This document shows positions 27,320 through 36,364 of a stretch of 64,000 nt of DNA, piece after piece; positions within the stretch are counted from its first letter, which is position 1, and every line of letters begins with the position of its first letter. This DNA comes from Prevotella sp. P5-108 (GTDB lineage Bacteria > Bacteroidota > Bacteroidia > Bacteroidales > Bacteroidaceae), in contig NZ_NPJJ01000033.1 in the NCBI RefSeq assembly GCF_002251385.1, forward strand, positions 1-64,000, read 5' to 3'. The translations under genes and the position numbers were made by a program. The notes beneath the pieces are model-generated. The model was not told where the DNA came from, made no database searches, and was given only the letters and a program-made list of their open reading frames with translations.

Positions 27320-27374
27320 AATCTTTTTACCTTTCTTTTTTAAGTTGTTAATGTTATCCTTTTGTTATCGAGTG

Positions 27375-27406
27375 CAAAGTTACGCTGTTTGCGCACACAG
27401 TCCAAA
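27375..27406 (-). promoter_or_regulatory. Promoter of the 28-residue peptide gene
   Basis: On the minus strand TTTG (27406-27403), 20 nt, TAACTTTG (27382-27375): full consensus. The leader to the ATG is about 50 nt. Confidence 0.8.
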
Positions 27407-27519
27407 CAATTCGCACTAAAATGGTATGAAATCCCACTTTTGTTGACCTCGGTCAAAATAAAAATCGAGGACTTGCGTTATATCAATAAAAGGCAATTAA
27501 TAACTACATAACAACAACT

Positions 27520-27906
27520 ATGATGACGGAAGGATATATCGTAAAGCGCTTCGGCCAACCCGTAAAGCGTTATGTTCAGATTTTGGAGCTCAAGGACGAC
27601 CCTGAGTCGCTGGCAAGCTATCGTAAAGCTCATTCGCGCGAGGACTTCTGGCCCGAAATCAAGCAGGGAATACAGGAAGTAGGCATCCTGGAGATGGAAC
27701 TATATATTATAGGTACGCGCGAGGTGATGATCGTAGAGACTCCCCTCGACTTCGACTGGGACAAGGCTATGGCCAGACTCGCACAGCTGCCTCGCCAGCA
27801 GGAGTGGGAAAACTTTGTCGGCCGTTTCCAAAAGTGCAAGGAGGGCGATACCTCTGACGAGAAGTGGCAGATGATGGAGCGTTTCTTCTATCTGTACGAA
27901 GACTGA
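27520..27906 (+). CDS. L-rhamnose/L-fucose mutarotase-family protein
   Basis: 128-residue dimeric ferredoxin-like protein of the RhaM (DUF718) family, which interconverts alpha and beta anomers of deoxy-hexoses. Typical elements: an N-terminal strand ending in ILELKDDPES, the helix start HSREDFWPEIKQGIQEVGI, then MELYIIGTREVMIVET and a C-terminal MERFFYLYED tail with aromatic residues. Two ATG codons (27520, 27523) are possible starts. The GH29 fucosidase gene 1.5 kb away makes L-fucose a plausible substrate, but the family alone does not decide rhamnose versus fucose. Confidence 0.8.
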   Translation: MMTEGYIVKRFGQPVKRYVQILELKDDPESLASYRKAHSREDFWPEIKQGIQEVGILEMELYIIGTREVMIVETPLDFDWDKAMARLAQLPRQQEWENFVGRFQKCKEGDTSDEKWQMMERFFYLYED

Positions 27907-28021
27907 TGACTGGCAACGGTCGTAGAAACGGCTGCAGACTTAGCGGCATAATGGTTGGAAAAAGTGGGGATAATGATGACAATCCTTACTTTTTTCAACC
28001 TTTTCATAAATTTCATTACAA

Positions 28022-28056
28022 TTTGTGCTGTTTTTAAGTAAAAATGTGTAACTTTG
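28022..28056 (+). promoter_or_regulatory. Probable gdhA promoter
   Basis: TAACTTTG at 28049-28056 with TTTG at 28022-28025; the 23-nt spacer is longer than usual. About 60 nt of leader precede the gene. Confidence 0.5.
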
Positions 28057-28115
28057 CCCAAAAGATTGAGAGAAATTGTATCAAGGTTAACATTTTTACT
28101 TAAAACATTAACAGA

Positions 28116-29450
28116 ATGAAAGCTACGGATGTTGTGGAAAATCTTAAGAGAAGATTTCCAAATGAGCCTGAGTATATCCAGGCTGTCAGCCAGGTTTTGG
28201 CTACCATTGAGGATGAATACAACAAGCACCCCGAATTTGACAGGGCCAACCTCATCGAGCGCCTTTGTGTTCCGGATCGCATCATCCAGTTCCGCGTAAA
28301 CTGGGTCGACGACAAAGGCAATGTGCAGACCAACATGGGTTACCGCGTCCAGCACAACAACGCCATCGGCCCCTACAAAGGCGGCATTCGTTTCCACTCA
28401 TCGGTAAACCAGTCTATTCTCAAGTTTCTTGCTTTTGAGCAGACTTTCAAGAACTCGCTCACTACCCTGCCTATGGGCGGCGGCAAAGGCGGCAGCGACT
28501 TCTCGCCCCGCGGCAAGAGCAATGCCGAGGTGATGAGGTTCTGCCAGGCTTTCATGCTCGAACTCTACCGCCACATCGGTCCCGATGAAGACGTTCCGGC
28601 AGGTGACATCGGCGTGGGTGGCCGCGAGGTGGGCTATATGTTTGGTATGTACAAGAAGCTCACCCATCAGTTCTGTGGCATCCTCACAGGAAAGGGTCAG
28701 GAGTTTGGCGGTTCGCGCATCCGTCCCGAAGCCACGGGCTACGGCAACATCTACTTCCTCGAGAACATGCTGAAGACGCGCAACATAGAGCTCGCCGGCA
28801 AGACGGTGCTCGTATCGGGTTCGGGCAACGTGGCACAATATACTATGGAGAAACTGCTCGAGCTCGGCGCCAAGCCCGTCACCTGTTCTGACTCAGACGG
28901 ATATATCTACGACCCCGACGGAATAGACCGCGAGAAGCTCGACTACATCATGGAACTCAAGAATATAGAGCGTGGCCGCATACGCGAATATGCCGAGAAG
29001 TACGGCGTGAAATACGTGGAGGGCGCCAAGCCTTGGTTTGAGAAGGCCGACATCGCCACACCCTGTGCCACCCAGAACGAAATCAACGAAGAGGCTGCGC
29101 AGGCACTGGTGGCCAACGGCGTGATAGCCGTAACCGAGGGCGCCAACATGCCCACCACTCCCGAGGCCATCAAGGTGTTCCAGGATGCCAAAATCCTCTA
29201 CTGCCCCGGCAAGGCAAGCAATGCCGGCGGTGTGGCAGTATCGGGACTGGAGATGACGCAGAACTCGGAGCGTCTGCGCTGGTCGCGCGAGGAGGTGGAT
29301 GCCAAGCTGCGCGAAATCATGAACGACATCCACGCCAACTGTGTGAAATATGGTACACAGGCCGATGGCTACATCAACTACGTGAAGGGTGCCAACATAG
29401 CCGGCTTCCTCAAGGTTGCACGAGCCATGATGGCACAGGGCATAGTCTAA
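28116..29450 (+). CDS. gdhA: NADP-type glutamate dehydrogenase
   Basis: 444-residue hexameric enzyme that assimilates ammonium onto 2-oxoglutarate. Substrate site: GPYKGGIRFH and LPMGGGKGGSDF with the catalytic Lys, then PAGDIGVGGREVGYMFG. The Rossmann domain has VLVSGSGNVAQYTMEKL (about 234-250). Length and N-terminus match the 444-residue Bacteroidales enzymes. It ends head-on against the fucosidase gene, with the two stop codons sharing bases. Confidence 0.97.
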   Translation: MKATDVVENLKRRFPNEPEYIQAVSQVLATIEDEYNKHPEFDRANLIERLCVPDRIIQFRVNWVDDKGNVQTNMGYRVQHNNAIGPYKGGIRFHSSVNQSILKFLAFEQTFKNSLTTLPMGGGKGGSDFSPRGKSNAEVMRFCQAFMLELYRHIGPDEDVPAGDIGVGGREVGYMFGMYKKLTHQFCGILTGKGQEFGGSRIRPEATGYGNIYFLENMLKTRNIELAGKTVLVSGSGNVAQYTMEKLLELGAKPVTCSDSDGYIYDPDGIDREKLDYIMELKNIERGRIREYAEKYGVKYVEGAKPWFEKADIATPCATQNEINEEAAQALVANGVIAVTEGANMPTTPEAIKVFQDAKILYCPGKASNAGGVAVSGLEMTQNSERLRWSREEVDAKLREIMNDIHANCVKYGTQADGYINYVKGANIAGFLKVARAMMAQGIV

Positions 29451-30865
29451 AACAAGATGCGCACCACCTCGTCCATGGGCAGACGCTGCTCTTTGGGCAC
29501 CGCAAAGTAAAGGTGGCTGTCGCGATAGATAAACGATAACTTCTGGCCAGTGCGCAAGACGGTGACACTGGCAGGCTTACGGGCAGTAATCAGGTTGACC
29601 TGGTTGCTGCCCTTTGGCATTACATGGGCATAGAGCGTATCGCTGCCGCGCGAGGTGAGCTTGACATTGCAGAGCTCGGGCCCGGGCGTGATGCCGGTGC
29701 CGAAGATTGACTCGCGACCATACGTCATCCACTGCGACAGACTGTCCATCTTGGCATAGAACTCCCGCGGCATATCGCCGTCGGGCCGGGGACCCACATT
29801 GACCAGGAAGTTGCCACCAAGGGAACGCGCCTGGGCCAAGCGGTTGAAGAACCAGGCCATAGGGCGGAACTTCTCCTTGCGGTCGTAGCCCCAGCCGCCG
29901 CCATAGGTCCACAGGTCCTGCACCTCCCACCAGGGCGAAGGGATATAGGTAGGCTCGCCGCACTCAAAGGGCGTGGTGAGGTCGCCTATGCGCACGCTGG
30001 TTCCGTCGGGGTTGTCGGGGTCTACCAGGTTGGCCCATCTGTCGTTGATGACGATACCGGGCTGCATGGTTCTAATCCAACTGTATATCTTCTCGGTGTT
30101 GTTCTCAGTGATGCCACGCCACTCCATACCGTCGAGCCACAGCAGATCTATCTTGCCATAGTGCGTCAGCAGTTCTTCCAGCTGGCGCATCACATATCCC
30201 ACAAACCTTACATACTTCGCGCGATTGGCTACACTGTCGGTTATGGCTGGCACCTTGCTTCGGGTTCTGACATTAAACTCACATGGCGCCATTGCCTCAG
30301 GATAATGCCAGTCGCGGGGCGAAAAGTAAAGGCCCACCTTGAGTCCGGCGGCACGACACGCATCGACATACTCGCGCACGAGGTCGCGGCCGGGCAAGTC
30401 GTGGCGCACGCCTATACCATACTTGGATGGCCAGAGAGCATAACCGTCGTGGTGACGGGTGGTAAGCACGGCATAGGTGAACCCGGCGTCATGGGCTGCC
30501 GTGAGGAAACTGTCGGGAAGAATGGTGGGCTTGAACTTGCGGGCAAGCCGGTAATAACGCTTGGGACTGTGATAACGCTTGCCGCCATAGCGGTAGTGCT
30601 TTATCATGTTCCAGGACGGCTGGATGCCGTCGACACTGTGTATGCCCCAGTGCATAAACAGGCCGAGCGCCGCGCCGGGATACCACTGGGCGTCAGGATG
30701 GCGCGTGGGCATCACCACGTCGTCGGGCACCGGAGCGGCAATGAGCTTCTCGGCCCGCTGCACGTCGGCAGCGTCTATCTTGTAATCATCGGGGTTGATG
30801 CGGGGCTGCGCATGGAGCATCGACGCCGCCGCACAGATAGTCAGCAAAGTATTGATTTTTCGCAT
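29447..30865 (-). CDS. GH29 alpha-L-fucosidase
   Basis: 472-residue exported glycosidase. Signal peptide (ends MLHA-Q). The GH29 fold shows FMHWGIHSVDG, TTRHHDGYALWPS and the nucleophile Asp245 in IDLLWLDGMEW; the acid/base residue is less conserved in this family and not assigned. A C-terminal beta domain (about 385-472) follows. It removes fucose from host glycans or plant polysaccharides. The stop codon overlaps that of gdhA by two bases, leaving no space for a terminator between them. Confidence 0.9.
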   Translation of the reverse strand: MRKINTLLTICAAASMLHAQPRINPDDYKIDAADVQRAEKLIAAPVPDDVVMPTRHPDAQWYPGAALGLFMHWGIHSVDGIQPSWNMIKHYRYGGKRYHSPKRYYRLARKFKPTILPDSFLTAAHDAGFTYAVLTTRHHDGYALWPSKYGIGVRHDLPGRDLVREYVDACRAAGLKVGLYFSPRDWHYPEAMAPCEFNVRTRSKVPAITDSVANRAKYVRFVGYVMRQLEELLTHYGKIDLLWLDGMEWRGITENNTEKIYSWIRTMQPGIVINDRWANLVDPDNPDGTSVRIGDLTTPFECGEPTYIPSPWWEVQDLWTYGGGWGYDRKEKFRPMAWFFNRLAQARSLGGNFLVNVGPRPDGDMPREFYAKMDSLSQWMTYGRESIFGTGITPGPELCNVKLTSRGSDTLYAHVMPKGSNQVNLITARKPASVTVLRTGQKLSFIYRDSHLYFAVPKEQRLPMDEVVRILF

Positions 30866-31017
30866 TAGGCTTGGGTATTGTTAAGTATTATAGCTGCAAA
30901 TTTACACATTATTGCAAATACTCTACCTGTAATATTTGCTATTTCGCTTGTGGCACATGACACAATGACAACAACTGCGACCACCCCTAAAAAAAGAAAT
31001 GCAGCCTTGCGTGCGGA

Positions 31018-31050
31018 CATAAAAAAAGGACTGAGAAAACCTCAGTCCTT
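31018..31050 (-). terminator. Terminator of the tRNA-Arg gene
   Basis: AAGGACTGAG (31026-31035) pairs with CTCAGTCCTT (31041-31050); the A7 run at 31021-31027 gives U residues on the minus strand. Confidence 0.85.
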
Positions 31051-31055
31051 GGTAG

Positions 31056-31129
31056 TGATTCCGGCGGGATTCAAACCCACAACCTTCTGATCCGTAGTCA
31101 GATGCTCTATTCAGTTGAGCTACGGAACC
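31056..31129 (-). tRNA. tRNA-Arg (anticodon ACG)
   Basis: Cloverleaf on the minus strand: acceptor GGTTCCG (31129-31123) with CGGAATC, D arm GCTC/GAGC, anticodon stem TCTGA/TCAGA with loop CTACGGA giving anticodon ACG, T arm GTGGG/CCCGC. The discriminator is A and CCA is not encoded. ACG is deaminated to ICG and reads CGU, CGC and CGA. Confidence 0.95.
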
Positions 31130-31311
31130 ATTCCGTTCTTTGCTTCTTAAGTAGTAGGCTAACCTTGTTCCTTAATTGCGAGTGCAAAGGTACAGAGTTT
31201 TTCCTATACCGCCAAACATTTCCTCAATTATTTTTCAAAAAACTGCATTTTTCCTGTTTTCGGCCATATTTTACCCCATATTTGGCGATAATGACTGCCC
31301 GGGCCATGTCT

Positions 31312-31395
31312 GCCGGGCGCAACCTGGCCTCGCCACATAGGAACTGCACCCAGAGACCGGAAACGACAATCTGCGCCCTGGTGACCACGGCGAAC
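31312..31395 (+). repeat. Degenerate 21-bp tandem repeat, locus 3
   Basis: Four 21-nt units that read AGRNLAS, PHRNCTQ, RPETTIC and ALVTTAN in one frame, weaker than loci 1 and 5 but in the same A-G-R-E/N-T style and with the same period. It lies between the tRNA gene and the htpG terminator; the rest of the gap 31130-31458 shows nothing else. Confidence 0.45.
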
Positions 31396-31397
31396 CT

Positions 31398-31433
31398 AAA
31401 AAAAAGAGCCGTATCCACTACAGATACGACTCT
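31398..31433 (-). terminator. htpG terminator
   Basis: AGAG-C-CGTATC pairs with GATACG-A-CTCT at 31405-31433; the A8 run at 31398-31405 gives the U tract on the minus strand. Confidence 0.85.
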
Positions 31434-31458
31434 CTAAAAAGAAATTTAGATAATTCGA

Positions 31459-33513
31459 TTACTTAATCAGGTCAACCGAACGCTTGAGGAAGTCATTCAG
31501 ACGCTGTCCCTTCAGCATGCCGTTCTGGAGCAATGCCAAGTCGATGAGCTGATGTACCACCTCATTGCCAGCAGCGTATTCGCTCAGAATCTGGGTCTTC
31601 TTGGCGCGCTGGTCGTTGATGGCCTTCTGCGTATTGGCCTTGTCGTCCTTCTCCTCCTGACTGATTTCCTCGTCTTTCTTGCCACTCTGGCTCTGATTGA
31701 TGGCAGCCAGACGAGCTTCCTGACCACGCAATTCGGCCTCAACCGGCTTCAGAGCATCTGCGGTAGCCTTGTCGGTCTCGTCAAGTACACGCTTGATGAG
31801 CGGATGGTCGCTGTTGAGTACTACCATATACGAATCAGGCATCTGCATATAGAAACTCATGCCAGGCTGATACTTGCTGGTCTCCTTCATACGACGCATA
31901 TATTCATTCTGGGTGACGAGTACAGGCTGTCCATTCTCGCCCATAGGCTGGACCTCGACCATGAACTCGGCCTTGTCTATCTTGGGCATCTGGGTCTTGA
32001 AGACCTCTGACAGCTTGGCGCTCTCATCCTCGCCCAACTCGTTCTTCTTCTCGTCGTCCTTGGTGATAAGACGGTCGGCGATGTCGGCATCGACACGTGT
32101 GAAGCGGCTCTTTTCAAACTTCTGCTCCAACATGGAGATGGCAGGAGTATCGAGTTCACCATCCATCAACAGCACGCTGTAACCCTTGGCCTTGGCTGCC
32201 TCGATATATGAATACTGCTCGGTGGCATCGTTGGCGTAGAGATATACCAGATTGCCATCCTTGTCGGTCTGGTTGTCCTTGATGAGGGTCTTGTATTCCT
32301 CGAAGGTGAAGTACTTGCCGTCGGTGTCCTTCATCAGGGCAAAGTCCTTGGCGCGGTCATAGAAATCTTCCTGCGACAGCATGCCGTAGTTGATGAAGAG
32401 CTTCAAGTCGTCCCATTTCTCCTCAAAAGCCTTGCGGTCGGCCTTGAAGAGCGACTGCAGACGGTCTGCCACCTTCTTGGTGATGTAGGTAGAGATCTTC
32501 TTCACGTTGGCATCACTCTGTAGATAGCTTCGGCTTACGTTGAGGGGGATGTCGGGAGAGTCAATCACACCATGCAGGAGAGTGAGGAAGTCGGGCACGA
32601 TGCCTTCGACCTGATCGGTCACAAACACCTGGTTGCAGTAGAGCTGTATCTTGTTGCGCTGGAGTTCTATATTGCTCTTGATGCGTGGGAAATAGAGAAT
32701 ACCCGTAAGATGGAAGGGATAATCTACATTCAGATGAATCCAGAAGAGGGGCTCATCGTGCATGGGATAGAGCGTGCGATAGAACTTCTTGTAGTCCTCG
32801 TCCTTCAACTGACTTGGGGTAGCGGTCCAGAGAGGCTCCACGTCGTTGATGATATTGTCCTCGGCAGTCTCCACCTGCTTGCCGTCCTTCCACTCGGTCT
32901 TCTTGCCAAAGGCTACGGGCACAGCCAGAAACTTGCAGTACTTGTTGAGCAGCGACTCGATGCGGGCCTTCTCCAGGAATTCCTTGCAGTCGTCGTCGAT
33001 GTAGAGGATGATGTCAGAACCACGGTCTTCCTTCTCTGTTTCTTCCAGTGTATATGAAGGGCTGCCGTCGCAAGACCATTTCACGGCCTTGGCGTCATCC
33101 TTGTAGCTGCGGGTAACAATCTCTACCTTCTTGCTTACCATGAAAGCAGAGTAGAAACCCAAACCGAAATGACCGATGATGGCATTGGCCTTGTCCTTGT
33201 ACTTCTCCATGAAGTCGTTGACGCCAGAGAAGGCTATCTGATTGATATAGCGGTCAACCTCGTCGGCAGTCATACCGATACCGCGGTCGCTGATGGTGAG
33301 CGTACCCTTGTCCTTATCCAGGTTTACATGCACGGTGAGGTCACCCATCTCGCCCTTGAAATCACCCTGGGCAGCCAGGGTCTTCAGCTTCTGGGTAGCG
33401 TCTACCGCATTGGAAACCATTTCACGAAGGAAGATCTCGTGATCAGAATAGAGGAACTTCTTGATGACAGGGAATATGTTCTCTGTCGTTACTCCGATAT
33501 TACCTTTTTGCAT
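31459..33513 (-). CDS. htpG: Hsp90-family chaperone HtpG
   Basis: 684-residue ATP-dependent chaperone. N-terminal GHKL ATPase domain (about 1-215) with FLREMVSNAVDATQK (N box), LTISDRGIGMTADEV and AIIGHFGLGFYSAF; middle client domain (about 225-490) and C-terminal dimerisation domain. The region near 600-660 is Gln/Lys-rich and longer than in E. coli HtpG, as in other Bacteroidales. It is a single-gene unit closed by a terminator; heat-shock control is not evident from the short upstream gap. Confidence 0.95.
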   Translation of the reverse strand: MQKGNIGVTTENIFPVIKKFLYSDHEIFLREMVSNAVDATQKLKTLAAQGDFKGEMGDLTVHVNLDKDKGTLTISDRGIGMTADEVDRYINQIAFSGVNDFMEKYKDKANAIIGHFGLGFYSAFMVSKKVEIVTRSYKDDAKAVKWSCDGSPSYTLEETEKEDRGSDIILYIDDDCKEFLEKARIESLLNKYCKFLAVPVAFGKKTEWKDGKQVETAEDNIINDVEPLWTATPSQLKDEDYKKFYRTLYPMHDEPLFWIHLNVDYPFHLTGILYFPRIKSNIELQRNKIQLYCNQVFVTDQVEGIVPDFLTLLHGVIDSPDIPLNVSRSYLQSDANVKKISTYITKKVADRLQSLFKADRKAFEEKWDDLKLFINYGMLSQEDFYDRAKDFALMKDTDGKYFTFEEYKTLIKDNQTDKDGNLVYLYANDATEQYSYIEAAKAKGYSVLLMDGELDTPAISMLEQKFEKSRFTRVDADIADRLITKDDEKKNELGEDESAKLSEVFKTQMPKIDKAEFMVEVQPMGENGQPVLVTQNEYMRRMKETSKYQPGMSFYMQMPDSYMVVLNSDHPLIKRVLDETDKATADALKPVEAELRGQEARLAAINQSQSGKKDEEISQEEKDDKANTQKAINDQRAKKTQILSEYAAGNEVVHQLIDLALLQNGMLKGQRLNDFLKRSVDLIK

Positions 33514-33897
33514 AGTTATATGTATTTTATAAAGTTTCGTTCACTTTAATCATCTGCAAAAAACGTGCCACAGCCATCTGGATGCTCCATAAAATCATAT
33601 TGCCGTGTTGCGCTTGCTCCTTATATATATAATAAGGTATAGGGATGCAGGAAAAGTGATGACTGCTGATTGCCCTACCCTACCAGCTACGAGTGATATG
33701 ACTCAAAACACGCGCAACAATCGCCTTGATACCCACAAACCCAGCAATCATAAAGCCCAAATAGACAAAAATACGATGAAAACCATCACTTTTCCACTAA
33801 TTTTCTTTCGTTTTCCAAAAAGATGTAGTACCTTTGCACCCGCTGTCACGTGATGGCAGCAATAAAATTCAAACCTAATCATAATTTTACATTAAAA
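33514..33897. other. Divergent intergenic region between htpG and rpsP
   Basis: About 380 nt without a gene. It contains one copy of the TATATATAATAAGGTATA motif (33622-33642) and, close to rpsP, a -7 element TACCTTTG at 33829-33836 with only a weak -33 partner. An A/C-rich stretch at about 33700-33780 shows no clear structure. Confidence 0.5.
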
Positions 33898-34431
33898 ATG
33901 GCAACAAAGATCAGATTACAGCGCGGCGGTCGTAAAGGCTATGCTTTCTACAGCATCATTATCGCTGACGCAAGAGCACCACGTGATGGTAGATTTACTG
34001 AGAAGATTGGTACTTACAATCCTAACACCAATCCTGCAACTGTAGATTTGAATTTCGAGCGTGCACTCTACTGGGTAGAGGTTGGCGCACAGCCCACCGA
34101 TACAGCTCGCAACATCCTCAAGGGCGAGGGCGTTTACCTGATGAAGCACCTCAAAGGTGGCGTAAAGAAGGGCGCATTCGACGAAGCTGCTATGCAGCAG
34201 AAGTTTGAGGCCTGGAAGCAGGGCAAGGACCAGAAGACCATTACTACTCGTGAGAACGTAGCAAAGGGTAAGAAGGAAGCTGCTGCCAAGGAGCTCGAGC
34301 AGGAGAAGAAGATTAACGAGGCTATCGCCAAGAAAGTAGCTGACAAGAAGGCTGCTGAGGCTGCTGCCAAGGCTGAGGCCGAGGCTGCTGCTCAGGCAGA
34401 AGCTACCGAAGAGGCTCCCGCTGAGGCTTAA
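33898..34431 (+). CDS. rpsP: 30S ribosomal protein S16 with long Ala/Lys/Glu tail
   Basis: 177 residues. The S16 core ([38 protein letters not shown]..., about 1-85) is followed by roughly 90 residues rich in Ala, Lys and Glu, ending TEEAPAEA, probably a solvent-exposed helix. Such extensions are normal in Bacteroidota and absent from the 82-residue E. coli protein. The start is at MATKIR; an upstream in-frame ATG at 33850 would lie close to the -7 element and adds a non-family segment. Terminator at 34456-34493. Confidence 0.96.
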   Translation: MATKIRLQRGGRKGYAFYSIIIADARAPRDGRFTEKIGTYNPNTNPATVDLNFERALYWVEVGAQPTDTARNILKGEGVYLMKHLKGGVKKGAFDEAAMQQKFEAWKQGKDQKTITTRENVAKGKKEAAAKELEQEKKINEAIAKKVADKKAAEAAAKAEAEAAAQAEATEEAPAEA

Positions 34432-34455
34432 TTCTTCACCGGAAAAGAAATTGAT

Positions 34456-34493
34456 ATAGGCTGATTTCCGCAAGGAAGTCAGCCTATTATCGT
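34456..34493 (+). terminator. rpsP terminator
   Basis: ATAGGCTGA (34456-34464) pairs with TCAGCCTAT (34479-34487), followed by a short T-containing tract. Confidence 0.7.
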
Positions 34494-34527
34494 TTGTATG
34501 CATCACAATGACGCTACCCCATCCTAT

Positions 34528-34590
34528 CTCCATGATAAAAGTGATAGCTTTGCCGAGTTCCCGTACCATCGTAATGGATTGCCGAGTTGT
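34528..34590 (-). repeat. Degenerate 21-bp tandem repeat, locus 4 (three weak units, minus strand)
   Basis: On the minus strand TTRQSIT, MVRELGK and AITFIME follow one another in 21-nt steps, with the R-Q/E pair held in the same place in the first two. It is the weakest of the five loci. It lies in the convergent gap between rpsP and galE. Confidence 0.35.
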
Positions 34591-34608
34591 GGCAACCAAC
34601 AAATGAAA

Positions 34609-34651
34609 ATTGCTTCTATACAATGACAAGGCATCACCGTATAGAAGCAAT
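34609..34651 (-). terminator. Stem-loop behind galE, possible terminator
   Basis: ATTGCTTCTATA (34609-34620) pairs perfectly with TATAGAAGCAAT (34640-34651). Only a short U-rich tract follows on the minus strand, so termination is likely but not certain. Confidence 0.6.
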
Positions 34652-34681
34652 ATATGGGGACGAGTCTATCCCGTAGAGTTA

Positions 34682-35719
34682 TTACATCACGCCGTCTTCA
34701 CGGAGCTTGAGCTGCCAGTTCCATGCACTGCGCATGACGTCATCAAGAGGAGTATCGGCCTTCCAACCCAGCACCTCATTGGCGTGGGTACAGTCGCCCC
34801 AAATCTTCTCGATATCGCCTTCACGACGAGGACCATACTTCCAGTTAAGCTTCACGCCGGTGGCACGCTCAAAAGCCTCGACAATCTCGAGGGTAGAATT
34901 GCCCTTGCCTGTACCGATATTGAAATACTCGATAGGCTCGGTTTCCTTGTCAAGCACGCGCGCCATAGCAGCCACATGAGCCTTGGCCAGATCCACTACA
35001 TAGATATAGTCGCGGATACAGGTACCGTCGGGAGTGTTATAGTCGTTGCCGAAGATGGTGAGCTGCTCGCGCACACCGATAGCGGTCTGAGTGACAAAGG
35101 GGATGAGGTTGTTGGGCACACCATTGGGCAGCTCGCCGATGAGAGCCGATGGGTGGGCACCGATAGGATTGAAGTAGCGCAGCACGATACTCTTGATGGG
35201 AGCGCCACTGTTGATATCGTCGAGGATAATCTGCTCGTTCACCTCCTTGGTATTGCCATAAGGCGAAGTAGCCTTCTGGTGAGGAGCCTGCTCGGTAACA
35301 GGCAGATTCTCGGGCTTGGGCTGACCGTATACGGTGCATGAAGAAGAGAAGATGATGCCCTTGACATTATACTTAGGCATGAGTTCCAGCAGGTTAACCA
35401 GCGAGATGATATTGTTGTGATAATAGAGCAAAGGCTTCTGCACACTCTCACCCACAGCCTTGGAAGCGGCGAAATGGATGATACCCTCGATGTCAGGGTA
35501 TTTCTCAAACACCTTCTCTGTAGCCTCCTTGTCACGGAGGTCAACCTTCTCAAAGGCAGGACGGATACCTGTGATTTTCTCAATACCGTCGAGCACTTTC
35601 TCATTGGAGTTAGACAGATTGTCTACTACAACTACCTTGTAGCCTGCCTGCTGCAGTTCAACTGTGGTATGAGAGCCGATAAAGCCAGTACCACCTGTTA
35701 CCAGAATTGTCTGTTTCAT
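34682..35719 (-). CDS. galE: UDP-glucose 4-epimerase
   Basis: 345-residue NAD-dependent short-chain dehydrogenase that interconverts UDP-glucose and UDP-galactose. Rossmann motif TGGTGFIGSHT (about 8-18), catalytic Ser in FSSSCTVYG and the YxxxK pair in SPYGNTK (about 150-157). The C-terminal substrate domain ends in EVLGWKADTPLDDVMRSAWNWQ. It starts 39 nt behind rnfA on the same strand, so partial read-through from the Rnf operon is possible. Confidence 0.95.
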   Translation of the reverse strand: MKQTILVTGGTGFIGSHTTVELQQAGYKVVVVDNLSNSNEKVLDGIEKITGIRPAFEKVDLRDKEATEKVFEKYPDIEGIIHFAASKAVGESVQKPLLYYHNNIISLVNLLELMPKYNVKGIIFSSSCTVYGQPKPENLPVTEQAPHQKATSPYGNTKEVNEQIILDDINSGAPIKSIVLRYFNPIGAHPSALIGELPNGVPNNLIPFVTQTAIGVREQLTIFGNDYNTPDGTCIRDYIYVVDLAKAHVAAMARVLDKETEPIEYFNIGTGKGNSTLEIVEAFERATGVKLNWKYGPRREGDIEKIWGDCTHANEVLGWKADTPLDDVMRSAWNWQLKLREDGVM

Positions 35720-35758
35720 ATTGTTTGATGTTATGATAAATAATCGTTATTCTACCGT

Positions 35759-36361
35759 TTATTCGAGCCCCAATGCGGCCTTCAGACCGCTATCCACGCC
35801 GCCGAAGCCCATAAATGCGAGACTCAGCAGGCCGGCTGCCACGAGCACGATGGCCATACCACGCATGCCCTTGGGTATCTGCACCAGAGCCATCTGCTCT
35901 CTCATTCCGGCAAAGACGGTGAGCGCCAGGGCAAAGCCCAATGCGGTAGAGAAAGCATAGGCGATGCTCTCCGCCAGCGTATAGTCTTTCTGAATGACGA
36001 GGATGGCCACACCCAGCACCGCACAGTTGGTCGTGATGAGTGGCAGGAAGATGCCCAACGCCTGATAGAGGGCGGGCGAAACCTTACGCAGGATGATTTC
36101 AACCATCTGTACCAGTGCCGCGATGACCAGAATGAAGGCCAGCGTCTGCAGATACTGCAACCCGAGCGGCACAAGCAGTCCATACTGGATAAGATAGGTC
36201 ACGATGGTAGCCAGCGTGAGCACAAAGGCCACTGCCATACCCATGCCCAGAGCGGTGTCTATCTTCTTGGAGACACCCAGGAACGGACAGATGCCCAAGA
36301 ACTGGGAGAGAATGATGTTGTTGACGAATATCGCCGAGATGAATATCAGGATATATTCCAT
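35759..36361 (-). CDS. rnfA: Rnf electron-transport complex subunit A
   Basis: 200-residue membrane subunit with six hydrophobic helices. Family features: NNIILSQFLGICPFLGVSKK near residues 14-33 (with the Cys that with RnfE holds an intramembrane iron-sulfur cluster) and LITTNCAVLGVA near the middle. It forms the membrane core with RnfE. Last gene of the seven-gene operon, 3 nt behind rnfE. Confidence 0.96.
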   Translation of the reverse strand: MEYILIFISAIFVNNIILSQFLGICPFLGVSKKIDTALGMGMAVAFVLTLATIVTYLIQYGLLVPLGLQYLQTLAFILVIAALVQMVEIILRKVSPALYQALGIFLPLITTNCAVLGVAILVIQKDYTLAESIAYAFSTALGFALALTVFAGMREQMALVQIPKGMRGMAIVLVAAGLLSLAFMGFGGVDSGLKAALGLE

Positions 36362-36364
36362 AGT

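Noticed and set aside
33690..33780. Possible sixth locus of the 21-bp repeat upstream of rpsP
   Set aside because: Only loose A/C-rich similarity; units do not align at a 21-nt period without gaps.
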